The notes: generated from the sequence alone by a model not told the origin. Counted from the first letter of the stretch, positions 36,411-46,680 are shown. The stretch: DNA of 64,000 nt from Desulfobacteraceae bacterium (GCA_011389745.1 JAABTQ010000002.1:186001-250000), one strand, 5' to 3'. A program made the numbers and translations.

Positions 36411-38231
36411 ATGAACGAAACCGCCAAAAACACATTGAACGTGGGAACGATTCTGAATGAAAAATGGGTCATTCTGGAGTTTATTGGCAGAGGCGGTATG
36501 GGAGAGGTTTATCGGGCTCATCAGATCATCCTGAAAAGGGATGTTGCTATCAAGGTTATTTCTAGGGAGTGGCTTTCATGTATCACCGACGATGAACAAG
36601 AAGTGGAAACCGCGCTGCAACGATTCGAGCGTGAGGTTCGTGCAATGGCCCAGATACGCCATCCCAACATAGTTCAAATTTTCGACTACGGCATGGATTC
36701 GATCCATTACGACGGAGAAAATAATACAATTCATTACATTGTCATGGAATATATTCCCGGCAATACTTTACGGGAGACAATGTCCGAGCAGGGGTTCGAA
36801 CCCGAGGAAGACTTAATACGCGAATGGCTGACCCGGTATTTTCTTCCCATTCTCGATGGTATCGAAGCCATACACAAAGCCGATATGGTGCACCGGGACC
36901 TGAAGCCGGAGAATTTTCTCATAAGTGGCGATATTCCTAAAATTGCCGATTTTGGGATCGCAAGATCTTGCCGGTGGCGGGCGGTAACCAATTCGATTGA
37001 TATAAAAGGTACCATCATGTATATGGCACCCGAGCAGTTTATGGATTTCCGGCGAACCGACCACCGGGCCGATATCTATTCCCTGGGAAAAATTCTCTAC
37101 GAAGCTATCAGCGGAAAGATGGGCTCGCAAAACAAGCATATCCATTTCAAGTCGGTAGGCCTCGAAAACGCAGGAACTCCTTTTTTCAAAGAACTGGATA
37201 AAGCTATTTACATGGCAACCGCCGAGGAAAAAGAGGAGCGGTTGGATTCCATTGAACAACTTCGAAGCAAGATTCTACATGCCCTTACCTTGACCGAAAA
37301 ATCAGGTAAAACGACTTCAGATGGTTCGGCAAAAGAAATGCGTTTTCCCTTCCTTCATAGGGCTGCATGGATCTGGGCCGGTGTTGCGGTGGCGGTGTTG
37401 TCGATGGGTCTGATGACGCTATGGCACCTTTTAGGAGAACCAGGAGGGGGTTTCGATATAAGGCCGGAAGAGAAACTGAAAGTACATGAAAAGCAGATTA
37501 CCCCGCAATCCCGGATAACTCCTGACCTTTTAGGTAAATCCATAACCACGGAAGATGGTTCCACCATGTTTTACATAGACGGTGGAAAAGTTACCCTTCC
37601 AAAAACAAACGGGGAAAAAATCACGGTCGATCCTTTTTATATGGATGAAAATCCTGTAACCAACCAACAGTATGTCAAATTCCTTAACGAGGTCTCCGCA
37701 AAACCGGGCGTTGCAAACAATGTGGTTCTCGGCGATGGCAATATCTGGTTTTTTCTGGGAGAGGTCATGGAAGGCTATGATCCCATTTCCTATCGGGATG
37801 GAAAATTTTTCATCACCCATTCCGGACACTCAGCATGCCCCGTATTGCGGGTGACGGCTTTCGGAGCGGAAGCATATGCCGAATTTTACGACAAACGCCT
37901 TCCCACCGAGGCAGAATGGCTTTATGCCTACCGAAATGGGACTGACGCCGGCGGAGATGACTCCGGCTTTTTTCCTATTCCAACCCCGGTAATCCTTTTG
38001 GACAAAAACCGCTTTGGCATTCGCGGCCTCAACCAGAGTATCAACGAATGGGTCTTCCGGTCCGAATCAAAAGATACTGAAACCCCGGTTTTGGAACCTG
38101 AATACATGATCGTTGGAAACATTGGTGTGGAAAAAAGCGAAAAAGCAACATTGTCTTTATTGAAACGACTCCCTTGGGAGGCCTTCGAGACAGTGGGATT
38201 TCGAGGTGCTAAAGATGTTTCAGAAAAATAA
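36411..38231 (+). CDS. Transmembrane Ser/Thr protein kinase with C-terminal SUMF1-like domain (paralog of 32121..34019)
   Basis: FIGRGGMGEVYRAHQIILKRDVAIKVI, MVHRDLKPENFLISG, KIADFGIARS; TM region; FYMDENPVTNQQYVKFLNEV...CPVLRVTAFGAEAYAEFYDKRLPTEAEWLYAYRNG...LNQSINEW. Confidence 0.93.
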   Translation: MNETAKNTLNVGTILNEKWVILEFIGRGGMGEVYRAHQIILKRDVAIKVISREWLSCITDDEQEVETALQRFEREVRAMAQIRHPNIVQIFDYGMDSIHYDGENNTIHYIVMEYIPGNTLRETMSEQGFEPEEDLIREWLTRYFLPILDGIEAIHKADMVHRDLKPENFLISGDIPKIADFGIARSCRWRAVTNSIDIKGTIMYMAPEQFMDFRRTDHRADIYSLGKILYEAISGKMGSQNKHIHFKSVGLENAGTPFFKELDKAIYMATAEEKEERLDSIEQLRSKILHALTLTEKSGKTTSDGSAKEMRFPFLHRAAWIWAGVAVAVLSMGLMTLWHLLGEPGGGFDIRPEEKLKVHEKQITPQSRITPDLLGKSITTEDGSTMFYIDGGKVTLPKTNGEKITVDPFYMDENPVTNQQYVKFLNEVSAKPGVANNVVLGDGNIWFFLGEVMEGYDPISYRDGKFFITHSGHSACPVLRVTAFGAEAYAEFYDKRLPTEAEWLYAYRNGTDAGGDDSGFFPIPTPVILLDKNRFGIRGLNQSINEWVFRSESKDTETPVLEPEYMIVGNIGVEKSEKATLSLLKRLPWEAFETVGFRGAKDVSEK

Positions 38232-38396
38232 TATCCCATTAAAAAACCGTCCAGATAAGAGGAATGAGACAGAGGCCTTTTTTCGATCGCAACGTCCCCA
38301 CAAAAGCACCATACGAAAAGGGTAAAAACTCCAGGCCATAAAAAGATAACAAGAGCCCCACCTGAAGGTCTCCGGCTAGAATCCGGCAGCAAGCTG

Positions 38397-38633
38397 GAAA
38401 GTCAAAATAACGTGGTCACGAACATTCCGGCTGGGAATTTCATCCTTCTGATCCACAAACGTGAATTCTACGCTGACTTTGTTTGCCTGTCCTTTGATGA
38501 AATAGTTCAAGCCGAAATAGTGCCTGAACGAAAACTCCCCTCCCAGTGGGAAAGGCTGGGGGAGGGAATAATTGACTTTTCGTTCAGGCACCAAATATGG
38601 TTTTTTTGTTTCGTACCTAACCAGTGCTGTCAA
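38397..38633 (-). pseudogene. C-terminal remnant of an outer-membrane porin containing an inserted family-C repeat
   Basis: TALVRYETKKPY...[repeat]...YFGLNYFIKGQANKVSVEFTFVDQKDEIPSRNVRDHVILTFQLAAGF, a porin-like C-terminal strand pattern with terminal F; no upstream barrel sequence. Confidence 0.6.
38520..38591. repeat. Palindromic repeat family C, copy 2 (MITE-like, 72 bp)
   Basis: Perfect 15-bp terminal inverted repeats GTGCCTGAACGAAAA / TTTTCGTTCAGGCAC; inner CCCTCCC...GGGGGAGGG stem; flanked by AAATA on both sides. Confidence 0.9.
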
Positions 38634-38634
38634 A

Positions 38635-39711
38635 TCAAAGATTCTCCAGGTACAGTGTGATTATCTCCCCATGCTTTAATACTACAAAAGCATCTGAATC
38701 GAGTCCGGCATTCTCTGTGGCTTTGGCCAGCCTTTTGGGGGGCTCATCAGGAGGCTCATCAGTAAGAATGAATGTGCCCCAGTGGATTCCTACCGATTTT
38801 TCGGCATTGATATCCTGATGAACCCTGACGGATTCTTCAGGCGATATATGGTATTTCGACATAAACCATCGGGGTTCATAAGCGCCTATGGGTATGGCGG
38901 CCAGATCAATCTTACCGAACTTTTGGCCGATTTGTTTAAAGTGCGGACAATATCCGGAATCTCCCGCAAAAAAGAATCTAAAATCCGGAACTTCTATAAC
39001 CCACCCGGCCCAAAGGGTTCTATTTTTTGAAAAAAGGCTCCTTTTGCTCCAGTGCTGAACCGGCACTGCCGTGATGGAAAAATTTTCCATCTGGGTATTT
39101 TCCCACCAGTCCAACTCGAATACTTTAGTGATACCTCGCTTGTTAAACCATTGCTTCAGGCCGAGAGGCACGAAAAAAACAGTGTCTTCTCCTCCGGGTC
39201 GTTGGAAAAGATTCATGACAGACCCCTCGTCCAGGGCATCATAGTGATCATGTGAAATCAATACCATGTGAATGGGAGGAAGGTTTTCCATGGAAACACC
39301 TGGCGGAACCAGTCGTTTGGGCCCCGCCCATTGAACCGGTGAAGTCCTTTGGGAAAATAAAGGGTCGGTCAGGATATTTTTACCATCCAATTGCAGCAAT
39401 ACGGTTGCATGGCCGATCCAGGTCAAAGTGGTTTGATCGTCCTCGGAATGAATAAATTTCGGATTATTTTTCACCACCTCAAACTGGTAAGTTTCCGGCC
39501 CGGGAATGTCTTTAAAAAATCTTTGCCATCGCCACTTGAGAAAATCCAAAAAAGATTTTTCATCACTGACATATACATTCCTGAACCCATTGTGGGTATG
39601 GTGAGACTTTGGCATTCCAACCGGTTGGGCGGCACATCCGAACATAAAAAAAAATCCTAATGTGACAAAAAGATTTTTATACAAGTTCAATGATTTTGTA
39701 TTTGTATTCAT
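38635..39711 (-). CDS. Metallo-beta-lactamase-fold lipoprotein (UlaG/NAPE-PLD-like)
   Basis: LGFFFMFGCAAQPVG lipobox; TLTWIGHATVLLQLDGKNILTDPLFSQRTSP, MVLISHDHYDALD, FFFAGDSGYCPHF, IPIGAYEPRWFM. Confidence 0.9.
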   Translation of the reverse strand: MNTNTKSLNLYKNLFVTLGFFFMFGCAAQPVGMPKSHHTHNGFRNVYVSDEKSFLDFLKWRWQRFFKDIPGPETYQFEVVKNNPKFIHSEDDQTTLTWIGHATVLLQLDGKNILTDPLFSQRTSPVQWAGPKRLVPPGVSMENLPPIHMVLISHDHYDALDEGSVMNLFQRPGGEDTVFFVPLGLKQWFNKRGITKVFELDWWENTQMENFSITAVPVQHWSKRSLFSKNRTLWAGWVIEVPDFRFFFAGDSGYCPHFKQIGQKFGKIDLAAIPIGAYEPRWFMSKYHISPEESVRVHQDINAEKSVGIHWGTFILTDEPPDEPPKRLAKATENAGLDSDAFVVLKHGEIITLYLENL

Positions 39712-39892
39712 AAATTACTCCATTGGTGCCGGATCTCTCGTTTTTGCAAGCATGGTATGTCTTATTGGGCCATTAAAAGTAAAAAATAGGGAAAAAAGAA
39801 AAAAAATCAAGGTGTTCCTTTTGCCGGTATGTCATATATTTGGCTCAGTTAAATATTGAAAAAATCTTATAGGATAGATATAATCGGATAAC

Positions 39893-41506
39893 TTGGAATT
39901 ACAATCAGATTTTTTTGATTTCACAGGGGCCTTCCAATGTTTTTTTGGCAAAGTTAAGGATATCAATTTTTTGGACTTCAAAAAAAATAGAAACCATGCG
40001 AAACAACTATGCCTGATGGAGGCTGTTGAACAGACCTCCGAGGGTATTTTAATTGCGGATTCAAACCGTGTGGTTCGCTATGTTAATCCGGCTTTTGAGA
40101 AAATGAGCGGATTTTTGCACGATGAGCTTGTCGGCAAAAATGCTGATAAGATCTGGAGTGAGTATAATGAGAAATGTTTTCCGGATAACCTTTGGAGCAA
40201 CCTGAACCAGGGTAATTCCTGGGAAGGGCGGATGACAAACAGAAGAAAAGACGGAAGCCTCTATGAATCGGAAACCAAAATTTCCGTTGTCCGTGGTCGA
40301 AACGGAAACCTTAGTCATTTCGTGAATGTCAACCGGGACTTGACCCGTGAGGCACGCTTGGAAAAACAATTAATCCGGGCCCAAAAAATGCAAGCCATCG
40401 GCACTCTTGCCGGAGGAATTGCTCACGATTTCAACAATATACTTTCCGCCATCATGGGATATACGGAAATTTGTATGCTTCAGGCTCCCAAAGATACCCA
40501 AATTCCAAGATGGCTAGAGAGGGTTATGCTGGCTTGCGATCGGGCCAAGGACCTGGTCAAACAAATTTTGACTTTCAGCCGGCAAACCAAGCAGGAGTAT
40601 AACAAAGTCCAAATTCATCTGATTGTTAAAGAGGCATTGAAGCTTCTCAGAGCCTCTCTTCCATCTACCATCGAAATCCGGCAGGAGATTCTTACAGACT
40701 CCAGCTATGTTATGGCCGACCCTGCGCAGATACACCAAATTTTAGTGAACCTTTGCACAAACGCTGCTCAAGCCATGCATGAAAATGGGGGAAAACTGTC
40801 TGTTAAACTTGACGATTTGAACCTGGACCCAAAAGATAAAAAAAAATTTTCAGCCATTACAGCCGGTGCTTATGTTCGGCTGACCGTCAGCGATACCGGA
40901 CATGGAATGGACAGGGAAACCATAGAACATATCTTTGACCCGTTTTTTACTACAAAAAAAAACGGTGAGAGTGCGGGCATGGGATTGGCAGTAGTACAGA
41001 GCATTGTCGGAGATCATGGGGGAGCTCTTTTTGTTAACAGCGAACCTGAAAATGGTTCTACATTTGAAGTCTTATTTCCGAAAACCACCATCGAACCCGC
41101 TTTGGAAAAACAATCCCCGGCAAACCTTCCTCGTGGAAACGAACGTATTCTTTTGGTCGACGATGAAGAATTTATTGTGGATATTGCAAAAGAAATGCTC
41201 GAAATTCTGGGATACAACATCACAACCACTGGTGGCAGTCCTGAGGCCCTTAAATGGTTCGATCAGGCCCCGGATAATTTTGACCTGGTCATTACCGACC
41301 AAACCATGCCCAAAATGACCGGGACTGATTTGGCTGAAAGAATAAAAAATATAAGACCCGACATTCCAATCATTTTATGCACCGGTTACAGTGAAGAGAT
41401 TATCGCCGAAAAAAACGAATCCCGAAATATTAAGGCTGTCATCATGAAACCCTTTATTATCCAGGAAATGGCTTTGACTGTCAGAAAAGTTTTAGACGGT
41501 CAATGA
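39893..41506 (+). CDS. PAS hybrid sensor histidine kinase with C-terminal receiver
   Basis: GILIADSNRVVRYVNPAFEKMSGF; GGIAHDFNNILSAIMGYTEI; FDPFFTTKKNGESAGMGLAVVQSIV; ILLVDDEEFIVDI...LVITDQTMPKMTG. Confidence 0.93.
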   Translation: MELQSDFFDFTGAFQCFFGKVKDINFLDFKKNRNHAKQLCLMEAVEQTSEGILIADSNRVVRYVNPAFEKMSGFLHDELVGKNADKIWSEYNEKCFPDNLWSNLNQGNSWEGRMTNRRKDGSLYESETKISVVRGRNGNLSHFVNVNRDLTREARLEKQLIRAQKMQAIGTLAGGIAHDFNNILSAIMGYTEICMLQAPKDTQIPRWLERVMLACDRAKDLVKQILTFSRQTKQEYNKVQIHLIVKEALKLLRASLPSTIEIRQEILTDSSYVMADPAQIHQILVNLCTNAAQAMHENGGKLSVKLDDLNLDPKDKKKFSAITAGAYVRLTVSDTGHGMDRETIEHIFDPFFTTKKNGESAGMGLAVVQSIVGDHGGALFVNSEPENGSTFEVLFPKTTIEPALEKQSPANLPRGNERILLVDDEEFIVDIAKEMLEILGYNITTTGGSPEALKWFDQAPDNFDLVITDQTMPKMTGTDLAERIKNIRPDIPIILCTGYSEEIIAEKNESRNIKAVIMKPFIIQEMALTVRKVLDGQ

Positions 41507-41546
41507 TCCCTTATTGTTTATCATCACAGAGTTTAACTTTATCCAT

Positions 41547-42764
41547 ATGACAACTGATTTAAAAGACCTAAAGGAATCCAACGAGTTTTTAAACCTTTTG
41601 TTGGACAATATTGACTCAGCGGTTTTGATCGCCGATGAAAATTTTCAGATTTTCCAGGTCAACAATTTTTTTCTCGAACTCTTTGACAGTGCCACAGAAT
41701 CCGTAGTGGACAAAAAGTTCGGGGCTGTTTCCGGATGTGTTCACTCGATTACGGAAAACATGCCCTGTGGAGAAACATCAGAGTGTAAAAACTGTGTATT
41801 AAGACATTCAATCATGCAGACGCTTCTGGAAAAGGTCCCCGTCGACCGGGTGTCGCTTAACAGGGTTTTTTATATCAATAACCGTCCGGTGGAAAAATTT
41901 ATGCAGTTCAGTACCCGGTTCATCAAATTTCACGGACGGAAAATGATTCTTGTGCTCATTTATGATGTGACCGACCTTGAAATTCAAAAAATAGAATTGC
42001 AGAAAAAACAGGAGCAACTCGATATTGACCTTGCTGCTGCCGCTGAAATTCAGAAAAGTCTGCTTCCGGATGTTGTCCCGACTTCCGGACGGATGAAAAT
42101 GGCCTGGAAATTCGAGCCTTCCGGAAAAATCGGGGGTGACATTTTCAATATTCATTACCCGGAAAAAAACAAAATCGGACTCTATATGCTTGATGTCTGT
42201 GGTCATGGAGTCTCCGCCGCACTCATCGCCGTGGCAGTTTCTCAGTTCTTTACAAGCAAGACAAATCTTTTGGGAGAAAAATCAACCATCGAGGCTCCCG
42301 GAAAAGTTTTATGCAACTTAAACCAGGTTTTCCCGTTTGAGCGATTTGACAGCTTTTTTACCATTATCTATATGACCATCGATAACCTGTCCGGTCTTTT
42401 GACCTATAGCTGTGCCGGGCACCCGCCACCCATTATTGTTCACACGGACAATAATGTCGAAATTCTTGACAAACATGGTTCTGTCATTGGTGCTGAAAAA
42501 AACCAGATCTACGGGCAAGAGCAAAAACAGCTTCATGCAGGAGATAAAATTGTCCTTTACACCGACGGAATTCTGGAATTGTGTGACAAGGATGGCGAAT
42601 TTTTCGGGAAAAAACGATTCCGGCAAATATTGGAAACACATGGGCCAAAGACACCGGATCAACTCGTGGAAAACATATATTCCGAAGCAAAAACCTACTG
42701 CGACGGCAAGGAAATCGATGACGACATCTCCATTCTGGTGGTGGAGTATAATGGTGGACCATAA
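41547..42764 (+). CDS. PAS-SpoIIE-type PP2C phosphatase
   Basis: LLDNIDSAVLIADENFQIFQVNNFFLELF; AAAEIQKSLLPDVVPTSGRMKMAWKFEPSGKIGGDIFNI; LYMLDVCGHGVSAALIA; LYTDGILELCDKDGEFFG; DDISILVVEY. Confidence 0.92.
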   Translation: MTTDLKDLKESNEFLNLLLDNIDSAVLIADENFQIFQVNNFFLELFDSATESVVDKKFGAVSGCVHSITENMPCGETSECKNCVLRHSIMQTLLEKVPVDRVSLNRVFYINNRPVEKFMQFSTRFIKFHGRKMILVLIYDVTDLEIQKIELQKKQEQLDIDLAAAAEIQKSLLPDVVPTSGRMKMAWKFEPSGKIGGDIFNIHYPEKNKIGLYMLDVCGHGVSAALIAVAVSQFFTSKTNLLGEKSTIEAPGKVLCNLNQVFPFERFDSFFTIIYMTIDNLSGLLTYSCAGHPPPIIVHTDNNVEILDKHGSVIGAEKNQIYGQEQKQLHAGDKIVLYTDGILELCDKDGEFFGKKRFRQILETHGPKTPDQLVENIYSEAKTYCDGKEIDDDISILVVEYNGGP

Positions 42765-42848
42765 CTTTGTGGTATGATGGCCATGTCACAGAACTATTTC
42801 TTTGAGCGATTTTATCATCAACCCGGTATCATTCCGGCAAAAGCCCAA

Positions 42849-42980
42849 AGCGTCAACTTATGGTTGGGATCAAATCTTATAATCCGTCATTCCAAGGAGT
42901 CCGACTCTGTTGGGTTCACCTCCTGGATTCCAGCCTCCGCTGGAATGACGGATAGCTGCTGACAAAATCGCTTCATTTAG
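42849..42980. repeat. Repeat family B MITE-like element (inverted relative to 50441-50578)
   Basis: Core cgtcattccaaggag...cctccgctggaatgacg; right flank gatagctgctgacaaaatcgcttcatttag is the reverse complement of the 50441 flank. Confidence 0.8.
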
Positions 42981-43260
42981 GTTATTGATTAGTTTAGGAT
43001 AAAAGTCTTTCCATATCAAATAAAATACGCCAATATAAAAAGTCAAAATTGCTTTTAATCAGTGCCCGAACGAAATTGAAGCTTTTTTCGAATACGGGTA
43101 TCAAGGTTCGGGATTCATTCTTTGCCTGTCATTCTGAGGGAGCCACTCGCAGCAGGTTGATGGCTGTTAAGACCATAATACCTGGTCCGCTCCTTAAGTA
43201 AGCTCGTATGGGGGTTGGGAGAGGAAACAGTGATATCAATCGAAGCAAGAGGATATTCTC

Positions 43261-46230
43261 ATGTCTGGTAATAGGTCTGAATCCAAATCAGCGGCTCGCC
43301 TGGTCTTACTCATTGCCGTATTTGTGTTTTTGGGTGAGACATTGGTCATGATTTTTATGCCTTTGGTACCGTTTCACTCCCCTTTTCTTTCGGCTCTGAT
43401 CGATTCTTCAATGCTGATCCTTATCCTATCTCCCGCCCTGTATTTCGGGCTGTTCCGGTCATTGGTCCAAATTATCGAACACCGCAGGCAGGCTGAAGCG
43501 GAACTCAGAGAACACCATGATCATCTGGAAGAAATTGTCAAAGAGAGAACAACCGAAATCTCCGCATTGCTTGAGGGTTCGAGGGCCGTGCTCAAACATC
43601 GGGATTTTGAAACATCGGCCCGCCTCATTTTTGAAAAATGTAAAGAGACCATCGGGGCACAGGCGGGCTACATTGCCCTGGTGAACAGAGCCGGAACCGA
43701 AAACGAAATCTGGTACCTGAATTCGGGAGGGGTGACGTGTTCGGTTGATCCGTCGCTTTCCATGCCCATCAGAGGTTTTCGAAAAGTGGCTTTTGAAAAA
43801 GGAAGAGCTGTCTATGAAAATCATTTTTCTGACAGTCAGTGGCAGCAGCTTATGCCCCCGGGACATGTTTTATGTGAAAATGTTTTGTTTGCGCCGTTGA
43901 TAATCGATGAAAAACCTATCGGCCTGCTGGGCCTGGCAAACAAACCTTCAGGGTTTAATGATAATGATCTGCGCATTGCAACAGCCTTTAGTGAGCTTGC
44001 TTCCATTTCACTGCTTAACAGTCGCACACTGGAATCCTTAACCACCAGCGAGGAACGTTTAAGGTCGGTGGTGGAAACCGCCATGGATGCCATTGTTGCG
44101 GTGGACAGTCAGGGACATGTCATTTTTTGGAACCGGAGCGCAGAAAAAATGTTTGGTTATTCACCGGTTGAAATCATCGGTAAATCCGTTTGTCAAATCA
44201 TACCTCATCAATATCGTGATGCCCACAGTGCTTCATTTAAGCAGGTCATTGCCACAGGGCAATCGAATCTTGCCGGTAAAATTCATCGTTTTAACGGCTT
44301 AAAAAAAGATAACAGAGAATTCCCTCTGGAACTGACGGTTGCTTCCTGGAAAACCACGGAAGGTCTGTTTTTCACGGCCATTATTCGGGATATTTCCAGG
44401 CAAATCCAGATCGAAAACGGTCTTAAATGGGAACTGGATATCAATGCCGCGCTTTCGGCCCTTTATGAGCCGTTGATTACTCCATCGTCCTGTATCGGAG
44501 AGATCGCCGCAACTGTCCTGGAAAAAGCAAAACAGGTGACAAAGAGTGAACACGGGTATGTGTCTTCCATAAATCCGGTCACTGGTAACGCGGATATTCA
44601 TAACTACAGTGCCATGATGGACGAGGGGTGTCGTATAACACCGGAAAAAACGATTGCGTTTACCACAACTGAGGATGGACACTACGGGGGACTGTGGGGG
44701 TATGCGTTGAATACCCTGGAGCCTTTTTATACGAATGAGCCGCAAAACCACCCGTCTTCTGAAGGTCTTCCGGACGGGCATATCCCTATTAAGCGTTTTC
44801 TCGGGGTACCGGTCAAGTTGGGCCAAAAACCGGTGGGCCAGATTGCCCTTGCCAACAAGATTGGAGATTATACGGATCTTGATTTGGAGGCCATTGTTCG
44901 TGTGGCTAATTTTTATGCATTGGCTATCCAGAAACATACGACCGATGAGGCGTTGCAAAAGGCCAAGGATGAACTGGAAAAGCGGGTGGAAGAACGCACC
45001 CAGAAATTGTTGCTGGCTAATTTAAATCTGGAAAACGAAATCGAAGAACGCAAACTTGCGGAAGCAGAACTGAAAAAAAACAAAGGCATGCTTCGGGCAA
45101 CATTTGACGGCATTTCAGAGCCGCTGATTCTGGTAGATAGGCAGATGCGTGTTAAAATCATGAACAAGGGCGCGGAAAAATATTACGGGATAACCGATTT
45201 TAATGATATCTACGGGAAGTTTTGTTATGAGGCGGCTGGAAAATCGGGCCCATGTGATGCATGTCAGATTCCTTCGGTGGTTTCAGAAGGCAAAGGGATC
45301 ACTTTTGAACGAAAAAATCCGGATAATCCCGAAAGACTGGAACAGATCGTCATCTATCCGATAAAAGATGACAATGATGAAACCGGAGACGCCATCATTC
45401 GCGTTACCGATATTACGGAGGCTAAACAATTTGAAAGGATGCTCATTCAAAGCGAAAAAATGGCCTCCCTGGGGGTGCTGGTCTCCAGTGTCGCTCATGA
45501 AATCAATAACCCCAACAATTTCGTTACGTTTAATATCCCCATTTTAAGAGATTATGTCCAGGAAATGCTTCCCATCATGGACACTTATGCGGAAAAACAC
45601 CCTGAACTGGAATTGTGTCATATGCCGTACCCGCAATTTCGTCGGGATATTTTCAAGCTGCTGGAGAATGTTGAACACGGTTCCGGACGTATCAGTTCCT
45701 TTGTGTCCAATCTGAGGGAATTTGCCCAGAGCGGCGGTTTGAAACCATTCAGCTGGGTTGATCTTCCAGCCTTGGCTGACAAGGTCTTGTCCATATGTCA
45801 AAACAAAATACGAAAAACCGTTAAATCCTTAATTAAAGACGTTCCCGGGGGATTGCCCAAAATATACTCCGATCCCTACACCCTGGAGCAGGTTTTGATA
45901 AATCTGCTGATCAATGCGGCCCAGGCCGCTGATAAACCGGATTCCTGGGTGAAACTGACCGTCGCGGTCAATGATGAATGGAAAAATCATACCATTATAC
46001 AGGTCAGTGACAATGGATGCGGAATTGACCATAAGAACCGTTTGAATATTTTTGATCCTTTTTTCACCACCAAAGCGTCTCTGGAAGGCACGGGATTGGG
46101 GTTGTATGTTTGTCATAATCTGGTGGAGGGTCTGGGCGGGAGGATCGAGGTGGAAAGCAAACCCGGGGAGGGGAGCACGTTTACGGTGATCCTGCCGGAT
46201 AAGGAACGGAGGCAAAAACCGAGAGTCTGA
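43261..46230 (+). CDS. Membrane sensor histidine kinase with GAF-PAS-GAF-PAS-HisKA/HATPase
   Basis: GAF FEKCKETIGAQAGYIALVNRAG, PAS AMDAIVAVDSQGHVIFWNRSAEKMFGYSPVEIIGKSVCQIIP, H-box SSVAHEINNPNNFVTFN, FDPFFTTKASLEGTGLGLYVCHNLV. Confidence 0.94.
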   Translation: MSGNRSESKSAARLVLLIAVFVFLGETLVMIFMPLVPFHSPFLSALIDSSMLILILSPALYFGLFRSLVQIIEHRRQAEAELREHHDHLEEIVKERTTEISALLEGSRAVLKHRDFETSARLIFEKCKETIGAQAGYIALVNRAGTENEIWYLNSGGVTCSVDPSLSMPIRGFRKVAFEKGRAVYENHFSDSQWQQLMPPGHVLCENVLFAPLIIDEKPIGLLGLANKPSGFNDNDLRIATAFSELASISLLNSRTLESLTTSEERLRSVVETAMDAIVAVDSQGHVIFWNRSAEKMFGYSPVEIIGKSVCQIIPHQYRDAHSASFKQVIATGQSNLAGKIHRFNGLKKDNREFPLELTVASWKTTEGLFFTAIIRDISRQIQIENGLKWELDINAALSALYEPLITPSSCIGEIAATVLEKAKQVTKSEHGYVSSINPVTGNADIHNYSAMMDEGCRITPEKTIAFTTTEDGHYGGLWGYALNTLEPFYTNEPQNHPSSEGLPDGHIPIKRFLGVPVKLGQKPVGQIALANKIGDYTDLDLEAIVRVANFYALAIQKHTTDEALQKAKDELEKRVEERTQKLLLANLNLENEIEERKLAEAELKKNKGMLRATFDGISEPLILVDRQMRVKIMNKGAEKYYGITDFNDIYGKFCYEAAGKSGPCDACQIPSVVSEGKGITFERKNPDNPERLEQIVIYPIKDDNDETGDAIIRVTDITEAKQFERMLIQSEKMASLGVLVSSVAHEINNPNNFVTFNIPILRDYVQEMLPIMDTYAEKHPELELCHMPYPQFRRDIFKLLENVEHGSGRISSFVSNLREFAQSGGLKPFSWVDLPALADKVLSICQNKIRKTVKSLIKDVPGGLPKIYSDPYTLEQVLINLLINAAQAADKPDSWVKLTVAVNDEWKNHTIIQVSDNGCGIDHKNRLNIFDPFFTTKASLEGTGLGLYVCHNLVEGLGGRIEVESKPGEGSTFTVILPDKERRQKPRV

Positions 46231-46286
46231 TGAGCAACCCGGTTTTTTGATGTAAAAAATACGGTGTTCAGAGTTCGCGAGTCAGG

Positions 46287-46314
46287 TGTTCAGTATTCAG
46301 TGTTCAGTGTTCAG
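46287..46314. repeat. 7-bp microsatellite-like tandem (TGTTCAG/TATTCAG x4)
   Basis: tgttcag tattcag tgttcag tgttcag read directly. Confidence 0.85.
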
Positions 46315-46350
46315 AAAAACGAAAGGTTTCAGGGAATGTGCACGGGACTT

Positions 46351-46680
46351 GTCATTCTGAGGGAGCGACTCGCAGGGGCTTGATGGCTGAAAAGAAAATA
46401 TTTTCCGGTGCGCAGCTTGAAACCATGGCGACCGAAGAATCTCGGGTTGCAAGTTGGCAGGGTGAGATTCTTCGTCGGCCGGAAAATCAGTGCCGACTGA
46501 CAGAGGGTATCGTTGGCCTCCTCAGAATGACATTGTCGGAGAATTTGTCATTCTGAGGGAGCAACTCGCAGTGGATCTATGACTAAATCGAAGATATTTT
46601 CCAAAATACTGATTGAAATCCTGGCGACCGAAGAATCTTCAGACTCAGTACTCTGGAACGAAAGATTCTTCCAAATGAAA
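46351..46680. repeat. Repeat family A tandem pair: complete 181-bp unit 46351-46531, 15-nt spacer, truncated second unit from 46547
   Basis: Unit ends GTCATTCTGAGG...CCTCAGAATGAC; shared interior GGCGACCGAAGAATCTC; spacer attgtcggagaattt. Confidence 0.88.

Noticed and set aside
46287-46314. Short direct repeats as a possible CRISPR array
   Set aside because: Only a 7-bp microsatellite with no spacers; no cas genes in the window.
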